A stretch of DNA of 64,000 nt from Nocardioides sp. (lineage in GTDB: Bacteria > Actinomycetota > Actinomycetes > Propionibacteriales > Nocardioidaceae), in NCBI GenBank assembly GCA_030698375.1, contig JAUYLL010000132.1, positions 1-64,000 on the forward strand, written 5' to 3'. Below the pieces are notes generated by a model. The model saw nothing but the letters and a program-made list of their open reading frames with translations, ran no database searches and was not told the DNA's origin. Both the position numbers and the translations under genes were made by a program. Position 1 is the stretch's first letter; each line of letters opens with the position of its first letter. Shown piece after piece: positions 22,020 through 30,941 of this stretch.

Positions 22020-23936
22020 CTACCAGCCGAACACCACCGTCATGGGGTAGTGATCTGAGAGCTCGATCTCCGTGGTGCCCGGCTCCGTGAGCTTGGTGAT
22101 CCAGCCCTCGTCGTTGCGCTTCAACGCAAACAGGTGCGCCTCCCCAGAGAGGTAGAAGGGCGTGATGGCCGCTCCGACGTAGTTGGCCGACCATTTCGTC
22201 TTCTCAACATCCACCCAGCCACGCCCGTCATCATTGATTCGTGAGATGAAGGCTTCTCCCGTGCTCTTCAGCCCGAACAGGTACGGATGGCCACCCAACT
22301 GGTAGGAGACAACCGCAACGTAGTTGGACTGCCACCTCCAGCTCCCCAGGTCGTCCCAACCGCGCCCGTCATCACGAATCCGGCTGATGTACGCCCGGTC
22401 ATTGCCCTGCTTCAGCGCGAACACGTAAGGGTGCCCGGCCAGCTCGAACGTGGTGATGGCATCAGGCACGTAGCTGGACTGCCATTTCCAGCTCCCCAGG
22501 TCGTCCCAACCGCGCCCGTCATCACGAATCCGGCTGATGTACGCCCGGTCATTGCCCTGCTTCAACGCGAAGAGGTGGGGGTGGCCGTGGAGATAGAACG
22601 GCACGACGGCAACGTAGTTGGACTGCCACCTCCAGCTCCCCAGGTCGTCCCAGCCGCGCCCGTCATCACGAATCCGGCTGATGGACGCCCGATCATCGCC
22701 GCGGTTCAGCGCGAAGACGTAGGGATGACCGTCCAGCTGGAAGGTTCTCACCGCCGACCCGAGGCAGTGGGACTGCCACTCCCAGCTCCCCAGCTCGTCC
22801 CAGCCCGACCCGTTGTCCCGGATGCGGCTCACGTAGGCGCGATCGTTGCCCTGCTTGAGCCCGAACAAGTAGGGGTGCCCATTCAGCTCGAAGGACCGCA
22901 CCGCAACGTAGTTGGACATCCATCGGGCGCGCATCAGGTCCTGGTGGTAGCCATGCTCCAAGGGAAAGACCCAGTCCTTCGGCACATGAGCCTCGACGGG
23001 TTTGAGCGGGACGCTGCTTGGGTGGGTCGAGGGGCGGTAGAAGACGAAGTCCAGCTGGTCTACCTGCATTTCATCGTGCGGGTTAGGGATTCTTCGCGGG
23101 CTGAAGACCTGGTCGAGCTTGTTACTCGGAAAATCGATGGTCTCGCATTCCCGATCACCATTGACCTCGGTCCAGCTGTCCCGCGCATCCACACGTTCCA
23201 TCTCAGCCTTGAGGGTCTCCCTCTGCGATCTGTGCACGTTGAGGTCTCCCGCGACAATCAACGCATAGTCGTCGGCGGAGAGTCCTGTCGCCAGCACGCG
23301 GGTCTGGTCGACCAGCTGGCGAATATCGACCAGTCCCGCGGTGTGCGAGAGGCTGACCACGATCTTCTTCTCGTCGGGCCCCGTGATGACGGCGACCAGC
23401 ACCCCCTTGTTGGCCCAATCGTCCTCCCCGGAATCGAAGGGGTTGGCCATCTTCGTACCAAGCAGGGTGTCGCGGTCGCGGTCGTAGATGTAGATGCTGC
23501 TCGCATCGATCTTGTACTTACTCAGCAAGACCAGCCCAGAACCGACCGCAAACTGAGAGGACTTCGGCCCGAACGCGTGATAGGGGTAGACATCCCGCAG
23601 CTCGCGAGCGACCCATTCCATGTTCTCGTCCGACCAGACCTCGTTCAGGGCCACCAGGTCGGCATCACTGCGCCGGACCCAGCTCGCGATGCCGAGCCGT
23701 CGCTGCTCGTCGGCGAACAAGAGGGGATCCATCGGTTCGATCCGGGATCCCGTGAAGAAGCGCTCGGCATCACCCCAAACACCTTTCAGTTTGGCGCCGA
23801 TGATGGCTTGTGAGCCTTCGAACAAATGGGTGTTGTATTGCAGCAGGACCAAGCGATTATCTACCGGACTGGATTCCCCCGCAGGAACCGACGAATCATC
23901 ATTCATCTTGTCGTCCTCCCCATCTAGGTAGATCAA
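22020..23936 (-). CDS. Endonuclease/exonuclease/phosphatase (DNase I/sphingomyelinase-like) family protein with internal ~48-aa tandem repeats
   Basis: LVLLQYNTHLF, LVALNEVW, IVAGDLNVH, QLDFVFYRP and C-terminal ELSDHYPMTVVF; six copies of GHPYLFALKQGNDRAYISRIRDDGRGWDDLGSWxWQSNYV in between. Confidence 0.75.
   Translation of the reverse strand: MIYLDGEDDKMNDDSSVPAGESSPVDNRLVLLQYNTHLFEGSQAIIGAKLKGVWGDAERFFTGSRIEPMDPLLFADEQRRLGIASWVRRSDADLVALNEVWSDENMEWVARELRDVYPYHAFGPKSSQFAVGSGLVLLSKYKIDASSIYIYDRDRDTLLGTKMANPFDSGEDDWANKGVLVAVITGPDEKKIVVSLSHTAGLVDIRQLVDQTRVLATGLSADDYALIVAGDLNVHRSQRETLKAEMERVDARDSWTEVNGDRECETIDFPSNKLDQVFSPRRIPNPHDEMQVDQLDFVFYRPSTHPSSVPLKPVEAHVPKDWVFPLEHGYHQDLMRARWMSNYVAVRSFELNGHPYLFGLKQGNDRAYVSRIRDNGSGWDELGSWEWQSHCLGSAVRTFQLDGHPYVFALNRGDDRASISRIRDDGRGWDDLGSWRWQSNYVAVVPFYLHGHPHLFALKQGNDRAYISRIRDDGRGWDDLGSWKWQSSYVPDAITTFELAGHPYVFALKQGNDRAYISRIRDDGRGWDDLGSWRWQSNYVAVVSYQLGGHPYLFGLKSTGEAFISRINDDGRGWVDVEKTKWSANYVGAAITPFYLSGEAHLFALKRNDEGWITKLTEPGTTEIELSDHYPMTVVFGW
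22060..22925 (-). repeat. Six tandem coding repeats (~144-150 bp period)
   Basis: 78-bp perfect identity between 22337-22414 and 22487-22564 (period 150); more diverged copies on both sides. Confidence 0.9.
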
Positions 23937-24068
23937 ACTGTGCTCGGGCCCTACGAGCCTGTCCAGGTCCTGCTCGCAGTGGTGACCACAGGGCCTGAAT
24001 GTGCATCGCTGCAGCCTCTAGCCACGACCTAGCAGATGGTCGACAATGTGCTCGGTGCCGAATCCACC

Positions 24069-25973
24069 TCAGCCGACAGTGGTGGCTTCGGCGTAGCGGT
24101 GGGGCGCCCCGGATCCCTGGGCGTCGCCGCGGCTCCGGATCCCCCGGTGCGCACCCAGCGCGCGGAGCGCGGAGAGGATCGCGACGAGGTCGACGATCTC
24201 CTGCAGCAGCGCCCCGACGACAGCCGGGAGGTAGCCGAACGCCGCCACGAGCATCAGCCCCACCGAGATGACGATGCCCATCCAGATCGACTGCAGCGCA
24301 ATGTTCACGGTGCGTCGGGAGACCAGCATGACGTCAGCCACCCGCGCCACGTCGTCAGAGGTGATGACCGCCGACGCCGATTCGCTGGCCGCCGTCGCTC
24401 CCCTGCCCGCCATCGCGATCCCCACATCAGCGACGGCCAGCACCGGGGCGTCGTTGATGCCGTCGCCGACCATGAGGACGGGCCGGGGCTGAAGGGCGCG
24501 CACGATGTCGATCTTGGACTGGGGTGTGGTCTCGGCATGGACGGTCGAGATCCCCACCTCACGTGCGATCGACTCGGCAGTCGACGCGACGTCACCGGTG
24601 ACCATCACGACCTCGCTCACCCCCATCTCACGGATGCGCGACACCGTCGCCGCAGCGAGTGGTCGCACCGGGTCAGACAGCACGATCACGCCCGCAAGCT
24701 CGTCGTTGATCGAGACGTAGACGGCCGATTCACCGCCGACGAGCACGGTGCGCTCGAGGGTCCCGACGACCTCCTCGATGAACGACGGCTTGCCCACCCG
24801 CACGGCCGAACCGTCGGCCAGGGTCGCCTGAACGCCGTTGGTGGCGATCTCCTCGGCGGCAAGAACCTGGGGCAGCTCGAGCCGTTGGTCTCCCGCCAGG
24901 TCGATGATCGGCTGGGCGAACACGTGCACCGAGTGCTGCTCGGCGGCGGCCGCGAGACGCAACGTCTCTTCGGCGGACCGATGGGCGGCACGAATCTCGA
25001 CGACATCAGGCTTGCCTTGCGTCAAGGTGCCGGTCTTGTCGAAGGCGACCGATCGCACCGTGGCGAGACCCTCCAGTGCCCCGCCTTCCTTGATGATGAC
25101 GTTCAACTTCGCTGCCGAGCTCATGCCTCCCATGAACGCCACGGGGGTCGCGATGAGCAGCGGACACGGCGTGGCAACGACGAGCACCTCGGCGAATCGC
25201 ACCGGGTCACCGCTGAGGTACCACGCGAGTCCCGCAATGAGCAGGGATCCGAGGGTGAACGGGACGGCGTACCGGTCCGCGAGCCGCACCATGGGCGCCC
25301 GTGAGGCGACGGCCGACTCCACCAGGTGCACGATCGTTGCGTACTGGGAGTCCTTGGCGGCCTTCTCGGCCCGCATCGTGAAGGTCTCGGTGCTGTTCAT
25401 CGTCCCGGACAACAGCACGTCACCGGCAACGTACGTCACCGGGACGGGCTCCCCTGTCACCGAGGACTCGTCGATGACCGCGCGCGCTGACAGGAGCGTC
25501 CCGTCAACGGGTAACACTTCGGACGACCGGACGAGCAACTGGTCGCCGACGGCCACCTCGTCGACCGGAACCTGTTCCGCGTCACCCGTCTGCGGATGGA
25601 CGCGCTGAGCGAACGCGGGCGCCCGGTTGAGCAAGGTGTCGAGCTCGCGACTGGCTCGACGTGCGGCCAGCGCCTCGAGCGCTTCACCGCCGGTGAGCAT
25701 CAGCGCGATGATGAGGCCGGCGACGTACTCATCGACTGCCAGCGTCGCGACCATGGCGATGATGGCGAGGATGTCCAGTCCCCAGTGCCCGGACATGAGT
25801 TCGCGGACCATGCCGACCGCTGTGACGACGATGACGATCCCGATGACGACGTAGGCGGTCGTCGCGAGGGCGGTGGACTGGTCCAGCGCCCACAGAGCCA
25901 CCCCGAGAGCGAGGCCGACGAACGCGAAGACAGTCAGGAACTGCCCGCGGAAGAACACCGCCGTGTCACGCAC
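24069..25973 (-). CDS. Heavy metal-translocating P1B-type ATPase (TPCP motif, no N-terminal HMA)
   Basis: DESSVTGEPVPV, VVATPCPLLIATPVAFMGGMSSAAK, AFDKTGTLTQGK, MVGDGINDAPVLA. Confidence 0.9.
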   Translation of the reverse strand: MRDTAVFFRGQFLTVFAFVGLALGVALWALDQSTALATTAYVVIGIVIVVTAVGMVRELMSGHWGLDILAIIAMVATLAVDEYVAGLIIALMLTGGEALEALAARRASRELDTLLNRAPAFAQRVHPQTGDAEQVPVDEVAVGDQLLVRSSEVLPVDGTLLSARAVIDESSVTGEPVPVTYVAGDVLLSGTMNSTETFTMRAEKAAKDSQYATIVHLVESAVASRAPMVRLADRYAVPFTLGSLLIAGLAWYLSGDPVRFAEVLVVATPCPLLIATPVAFMGGMSSAAKLNVIIKEGGALEGLATVRSVAFDKTGTLTQGKPDVVEIRAAHRSAEETLRLAAAAEQHSVHVFAQPIIDLAGDQRLELPQVLAAEEIATNGVQATLADGSAVRVGKPSFIEEVVGTLERTVLVGGESAVYVSINDELAGVIVLSDPVRPLAAATVSRIREMGVSEVVMVTGDVASTAESIAREVGISTVHAETTPQSKIDIVRALQPRPVLMVGDGINDAPVLAVADVGIAMAGRGATAASESASAVITSDDVARVADVMLVSRRTVNIALQSIWMGIVISVGLMLVAAFGYLPAVVGALLQEIVDLVAILSALRALGAHRGIRSRGDAQGSGAPHRYAEATTVG

Positions 25974-26137
25974 ACGCAAGTCCCTTCGTGACCTCGAGGT
26001 CGCGACATTACCCGAGGAGCTTCCTCGAAGGCATTCTGCGCTCCCGGCGCCACCTCGGCTGCGGGCCACGCAGCTCGACCACCATGACCCTGGACACTCA
26101 CGGCCACCGGCTCGACGACCGGCTCGAAATGCCGAAA

Positions 26138-26169
26138 GGCCCCGCCCAGCGTTTCCGCTGATCGGGGCC
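26138..26169 (-). terminator. Hairpin 3' of tRNA-Glu
   Basis: ggccccg-N18-cggggcc inverted repeat downstream of the tRNA on the minus strand. Confidence 0.55.
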
Positions 26170-26183
26170 GCTCGTCGGTGTGG

Positions 26184-26256
26184 TACCCCCGACCGGATTC
26201 GAACCGGCGCTACCGCCTTGAGAGGGCGGCGTCCTAGGCCACTAGACGACGGGGGC
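26184..26256 (-). tRNA. tRNA-Glu (anticodon CTC)
   Basis: GCCCCCGTCGTCTAGTGGCCTAGGACGCCGCCCTCTCAAGGCGGTAGCGCCGGTTCGAATCCGGTCGGGGGTA folds as a cloverleaf. Confidence 0.95.
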
Positions 26257-26310
26257 AAGCGGAGGGAACTCTAGCCACAGCTGGAGTTCACCGTCCAATC
26301 GGGACGTTCG

Positions 26311-26382
26311 CTGGGGTACTAGGACTCGAACCTAGACTAACTGGACCAGAACCAGTCGGGCTGCCAATTACCCCATACCCCA
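26311..26382 (-). tRNA. tRNA-Gln (anticodon CTG)
   Basis: TGGGGTATGGGGTAATTGGCAGCCCGACTGGTTCTGGTCCAGTTAGTCTAGGTTCGAGTCCTAGTACCCCAG. Confidence 0.95.
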
Positions 26383-26478
26383 TGGGATTTCGACCCCGCG
26401 GCGACCTCTGGAGAGCACCGTGGAACCGAGGCGAGACGATACACGGGGACCGCCGGTCGCTCCAAAACGGGTGCTGCG

Positions 26479-27576
26479 TCAGGAGGCGGTGACCGGTGCC
26501 GGCGGAGTGGTGGTGCGCTGCACGTCCCACCGCCGCGCGAGGAGGACCACCAGGACCGCGTAGACGCCCGCCTGGGTGAGCGTGACGGGGATGTTCCACC
26601 ACGAGACCTCGGCGACCGCGAGGCTGTCGCCGAGGTCACCCAGCATGATCGCGAAGCCGAAGGCCAAGAAGTTGTTGAGCACGTGCAGCGCGATGCCTGC
26701 CTCGAGGCCGCCGGTGCGGATCACCAGCCAGGCGGCGATGACCCCGAAGGCGAAGCGGTCGAAGAACAGCGGCGGGTTCTGCGCCCCGTGGGCGATGGCG
26801 AACAGCAGGGCCGTCGCGAGGATCGTCACCCAACGGTGGCGGAAGACCGCACCCAGCGCCTGGAGCAGGTAGCCCCGGAACACGTACTCCTCCCCTGCGG
26901 CCTGGAGCGGCGTGGTGAGCAGCACCACCAGTCCGAGCAGCAGGGTGGTCGAGGTGACGGGGTTGAGATCACCGGTGGGGACGGCCTCGTCCACGGGCAC
27001 CAGGAGCGCCACGACGACCTGCGCCACCAGCGCGATCACGGAGATGCCGAGGCAGGCGGCCAGCAGCTTCCACCGCATCTTCGGTACGACGGAGGTCAGC
27101 CACCGCGGCCGCATTCCGTGAAGGACCCGGATCGCCAGCCAGGTGACGAGGATCATGGAGCCGAGCACGAGGTTGAGGTACAGCAACCCGGCGGGGGTCA
27201 CCTGCTCCATGGTGGCGGCCTGCTCGAGGCTGGCCCAGAACGGGCCCCCCTCGAGCCAGATGCCGATCGCGAGGACAGGGAGCAGGAGCAGCGGCGCGAC
27301 GACGAGCGAGAGGACGATGACCAGGATGCTGCCGACGACGGGCCGCCACCAGCGGTAGTTCCAGGTGCGCAGCATCCGGTGGTACTCGCGCGGCTCCGGG
27401 TGGGGATGCGGAGGACGTCCGCCACCGGTCCACGCCACGATGCCGTCCGGCTGGCCGACCGGCGCCCGGTCCTGGGAGGCGGGGTCCTGCAGGACCGGGG
27501 CGGGCACCGGCCACGGGCCCGACCCCGGCGGCGGGTAGGTCGGGTCGGGCTCGTGGACGGGGTGCAGCCCGCTCAC
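26479..27576 (-). CDS. CPBP family intramembrane glutamic endopeptidase
   Basis: [16 protein letters not shown] and [19 protein letters not shown] motifs in a multi-TM protein. Confidence 0.85.
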   Translation of the reverse strand: MSGLHPVHEPDPTYPPPGSGPWPVPAPVLQDPASQDRAPVGQPDGIVAWTGGGRPPHPHPEPREYHRMLRTWNYRWWRPVVGSILVIVLSLVVAPLLLLPVLAIGIWLEGGPFWASLEQAATMEQVTPAGLLYLNLVLGSMILVTWLAIRVLHGMRPRWLTSVVPKMRWKLLAACLGISVIALVAQVVVALLVPVDEAVPTGDLNPVTSTTLLLGLVVLLTTPLQAAGEEYVFRGYLLQALGAVFRHRWVTILATALLFAIAHGAQNPPLFFDRFAFGVIAAWLVIRTGGLEAGIALHVLNNFLAFGFAIMLGDLGDSLAVAEVSWWNIPVTLTQAGVYAVLVVLLARRWDVQRTTTPPAPVTAS

Positions 27577-29135
27577 GCCTGACCTGGGTGGTCCTGGGCG
27601 GCCGCGAGCCGGCGCAACGACCGCTCGCGCCCGAGCAGCTCAAGGGACTCGAAGAGCGGCGGGGAGATCCGCTTCCCGGTGACCGCGACGCGCACCGGCC
27701 CGAAGGCGTGCCGGGGCTTGAGGCCCAGGTCCTCGACGAGCGCCGTCCGCAGCGCCTCCTCGATGGCGGGGGTGGCCCACTCCCCCAGCGCCGCGAGCGC
27801 GTCGTGGGAGGCCTTGACCACCGTGATGCCCTGGTCGTCGAGCAGCTTGGCGGCATCGGTCGGGTCCAGGACGAACGCATCGTCATCGACGAAGAGGAAG
27901 CCGAGCATGTCGCCGGCCTCGCCCAGGGTCCCGATCCGCTCGTGCACCAGGGGGGCCGCCTCGGTGAGCAGCGCGCGCTGCTCCGGGGTCACCTCGGCGC
28001 CGAGCACACCGGAGGCCTGCAGCATCGGCACCAGCCGCTCGGTCAGGTCCGCGACGTCGAGGGCACGCAGGTGGGCGGCGTTGATCGCCTCGCACTTCTT
28101 CAGGTCGAAGCGGGCGGGGTTCGGGTTCACGCGGCGGATGTCGAAGACCTCGACCATCTCGTCCATGGTGAAGACGTCCCGGTCCTCGGCGATGCCCCAA
28201 CCCAGCAGCGCAAGGTAGTTCAGCAGGCCCTCGGGCAGGAAGCCCCGCTCGACGTACTCGCCCAGGCCGGCGCCCGCGTCGCGCTTGGACAGCCGCTTGT
28301 TGCCCTCGCCCATGACGATGGGCAGGTGGCCGAAGCGCGGGGCCCCCGGGCCCAGGCCGAGCTCGGCGAGCGCCTCGTGGAGCGCGATCTGGCGGGGGGT
28401 GCTAGAGAGCAGGTCCTCGCCGCGCAGGACGTGGGTGATCTCCATCAGCGCGTCGTCGACGGGGTTGACCAGCGTGTAGAGCGGGTGCCCGTTCCCGCGC
28501 ACCAGGACGAAGTCGGGGACGTGCTCGGCCAGGAAGCTGATCTCGCCGCGGACCAGGTCGGTGAAGACGACAGGACGGTCGGGCATCCGGAACCGGAGCA
28601 CGGGCACGCGGCCCTCGGCGCGGTAGGCGGCCCGCTGGTCCTGGTCGAGGTCGCGGCAGTGGCCGTCGTACCCGCTGGCGCGGTTCTCCGCGCGGGCCGC
28701 GTCGCGTCGCGCGTCGACCTCGTCGGTCGTGCAGAAGCACTCGTAGGCCTTGCCGGCCTCCTTGAGGCGGGCCGCGACATCGGCGTAGATCTCGAGCCGC
28801 TCGGACTGCTTGTACGGTGCGTGCGGGCCGCCGACCTCGGGCCCCTCGTCCCAGGTGATGCCCAGCCAGCGCAGCGAGTCGATGACGGAGGCGTAGCCCT
28901 CCTCGGTGTTGCGCGCGGCGTCGGTGTCCTCGATGCGGAGGACGAGCGTGCCTCCGAAGTGCCGGGCGAAGGCCCAGTTGAACAGCGCGGAGCGCACGTT
29001 GCCGACGTGCAGGGTCCCGGTGGGCGACGGGGGGAAGCGCACCCGGACCTGCTCGGGAGCGAGGTCGCCGAGCACGTCGCTCAGGTCCCCCGCCGTCGTC
29101 GGGGCGGGCACGGCCGGGGCCGCGGGGTCAGTCAC
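27573..29135 (-). CDS. gltX: Glutamate--tRNA ligase
   Basis: [56 protein letters not shown]. Confidence 0.96.
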   Translation of the reverse strand: MTDPAAPAVPAPTTAGDLSDVLGDLAPEQVRVRFPPSPTGTLHVGNVRSALFNWAFARHFGGTLVLRIEDTDAARNTEEGYASVIDSLRWLGITWDEGPEVGGPHAPYKQSERLEIYADVAARLKEAGKAYECFCTTDEVDARRDAARAENRASGYDGHCRDLDQDQRAAYRAEGRVPVLRFRMPDRPVVFTDLVRGEISFLAEHVPDFVLVRGNGHPLYTLVNPVDDALMEITHVLRGEDLLSSTPRQIALHEALAELGLGPGAPRFGHLPIVMGEGNKRLSKRDAGAGLGEYVERGFLPEGLLNYLALLGWGIAEDRDVFTMDEMVEVFDIRRVNPNPARFDLKKCEAINAAHLRALDVADLTERLVPMLQASGVLGAEVTPEQRALLTEAAPLVHERIGTLGEAGDMLGFLFVDDDAFVLDPTDAAKLLDDQGITVVKASHDALAALGEWATPAIEEALRTALVEDLGLKPRHAFGPVRVAVTGKRISPPLFESLELLGRERSLRRLAAAQDHPGQA

Positions 29136-29928
29136 GAGCAACCACCTTGTTGGTGAGGGAACCGATGCCGGCGACCGAGACCTCGACCTCGTCACCGACC
29201 TGGAGTGGACCGACACCCGCGGGGGTGCCGGTGAGGATGACGTCGCCGGGCAGCAGCGTCATCACCGAGGAGACGTGGGCGATCAGGGTCGGCACGTCGA
29301 AGATGAGGTCGGCGGTGGTGCCATCCTGGACCACGTCGCCGTTGAGGTGGGTCTGCACGCGCAGGTCCGCGGGGTCGAGCTCGGTCTCGATCCACGGGCC
29401 CAGCGGGCAGAAGGAGTCGAAGCCCTTGGCGCGGGTGAACTGGCCGTCGCGCTGCTGCAGGTCACGGGCGGTGACGTCGTTGGCGACGGTGTAGCCGAAG
29501 ACGACCTCGAGCGCCTTCTCGACGGGCACGTCGCGGCAGATCCGGCCGATGACGACGGCGAGCTCGCCCTCGTAGTCCACCCGCTCGCTCTGCCGGGGGT
29601 GGTAGATCGGGTCCGCCGGGCCCGAGACGCTGGTGTTCGGCTTGAGGAACATCAGCGGCTCGTCGGGCACGTCCTGGCCCATCTCGGCCGCGTGGTCGCG
29701 GTAGTTGCGGCCGATGCCGACGACCTTGCTGCGCGGGATGACCGGGGCCAGCAGCCGCGCGTCGGCGATCGGCACCTCCGTCGACGTCAGCTTGAGGCCG
29801 ACGTAGAGCGGGTCGCCGGCCAGCACCACCAGCACGGCGTCCTCGGCGGGCTGGCCGAAGTCGTCGACCTCTCCGGTCAGGACGCCGAACTGCGGGTCCT
29901 CCCCTGTCGTGAACCTGGCTATACGCAC
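29128..29928 (-). CDS. Fumarylacetoacetate hydrolase family protein
   Basis: [17 protein letters not shown]...[11 protein letters not shown]...[13 protein letters not shown]...[14 protein letters not shown]. Confidence 0.92.
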   Translation of the reverse strand: MRIARFTTGEDPQFGVLTGEVDDFGQPAEDAVLVVLAGDPLYVGLKLTSTEVPIADARLLAPVIPRSKVVGIGRNYRDHAAEMGQDVPDEPLMFLKPNTSVSGPADPIYHPRQSERVDYEGELAVVIGRICRDVPVEKALEVVFGYTVANDVTARDLQQRDGQFTRAKGFDSFCPLGPWIETELDPADLRVQTHLNGDVVQDGTTADLIFDVPTLIAHVSSVMTLLPGDVILTGTPAGVGPLQVGDEVEVSVAGIGSLTNKVVARD

Positions 29929-29970
29929 TCGGCGAGCCTACCGGCGGACCGGCCTCACTACCCTGGGCGG

Positions 29971-30867
29971 GTGAGCACCGCTGTGGACGAACGCGCCCGC
30001 GCCTCCGTCCTTGGTGAGGCGGCGTGGCACGCCCGCCGTGACGCGCACGAGCGCCGCGTCGACGCCTGGACGAGCCCGCACCTGGAGCGCCGGCGTACCG
30101 GCGAGGCGCACCCGGTCCACGACTTCCTGTTCACCTACTACTCCCAGCGGCCCGCCGCCCTCCGGCGCTGGCACCCCGGTCACGGCGTCGTCCTCGCCGG
30201 GGACACCACGGCGTACGACGGGCTGAAGGGGTACGCCGCGACCAGCGGTGGCGTCACGGTGCCGGAGGCGTACGTCGCGTCGCAGGCTCGGATGCTCCGC
30301 ACGCTGCGCACCTTGCTGGTGGCGACGGCGGCCCGCCCCGCCCAGCTGGGCTGCTTCGGGCTGCACGAGTGGGCGATGGTCTACCGCCTCGATGCCGTCG
30401 AGGTGCGGCACTCCTCGTGGCCGCTGCGCCTGGGAGCCGCCGGCACCGACGCCGTCGTCGAGCAGCACCGGATCCGGTGCACGCACTTCGACGCCTACCG
30501 TTTCTTCACCGAGCCGGCGCGACCGTTGAACGTCCTCTCCCCCGGCCGCGACGACCGGGCCGAGCACGAGCAGCCGGGCTGTCTCCATGCCGGTATGGAC
30601 CTCTACAAGCACGCCTTCCGGCTCACCCCGATGATCGCCTCCGAGCTCGTCGCCGACTGCTTCGCGCTCGCCCGCGAGATCCGCGAGCTCGACATGCGCG
30701 CGTCGCCGTACGACCTGAGTGCACTGGGCTACGACCCGGTCCCGATCGAGACCGCCGCCGGTAAGCAGGCGTACGTCGAGGCCCAGCAGGACTTCGTCGA
30801 GCGTGGCTCGCCGCTGCGGCAGCGGCTGGTCGAGGAGTGCGACCGGCTGCTCGCCGTGGGCGACTGA
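29971..30867 (+). CDS. Conserved actinobacterial protein (often annotated 3-methyladenine DNA glycosylase)
   Basis: Complete ORF with good coding content; CLHAGMDLYKHAFRLTPMIASELVADCFALAREIRELDMRASPYDL. Confidence 0.6.
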   Translation: MSTAVDERARASVLGEAAWHARRDAHERRVDAWTSPHLERRRTGEAHPVHDFLFTYYSQRPAALRRWHPGHGVVLAGDTTAYDGLKGYAATSGGVTVPEAYVASQARMLRTLRTLLVATAARPAQLGCFGLHEWAMVYRLDAVEVRHSSWPLRLGAAGTDAVVEQHRIRCTHFDAYRFFTEPARPLNVLSPGRDDRAEHEQPGCLHAGMDLYKHAFRLTPMIASELVADCFALAREIRELDMRASPYDLSALGYDPVPIETAAGKQAYVEAQQDFVERGSPLRQRLVEECDRLLAVGD

Positions 30868-30941
30868 CGACGGGCGTTGTCGATACGCCAGGCACCTCCC
30901 GACGCCCGGATGAGGTGCGTGACGTACCAACAACTGCCCGC

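Noticed and set aside
22060-22925. Regular ~150-bp repeats considered as a CRISPR-like or noncoding array
   Set aside because: They are in frame, coding, with period and conservation typical of protein repeats; no spacer pattern.
22287-23813. 508-aa plus-strand ORF antisense to the EEP gene
   Set aside because: Shadow ORF; the opposite strand carries clear catalytic motifs and repeats, and this frame only mirrors those repeats.
25974-26258. N-terminal extension of the P-type ATPase ORF
   Set aside because: It would overlap the tRNA-Glu gene and is low-complexity; start near 25973 is more sensible.
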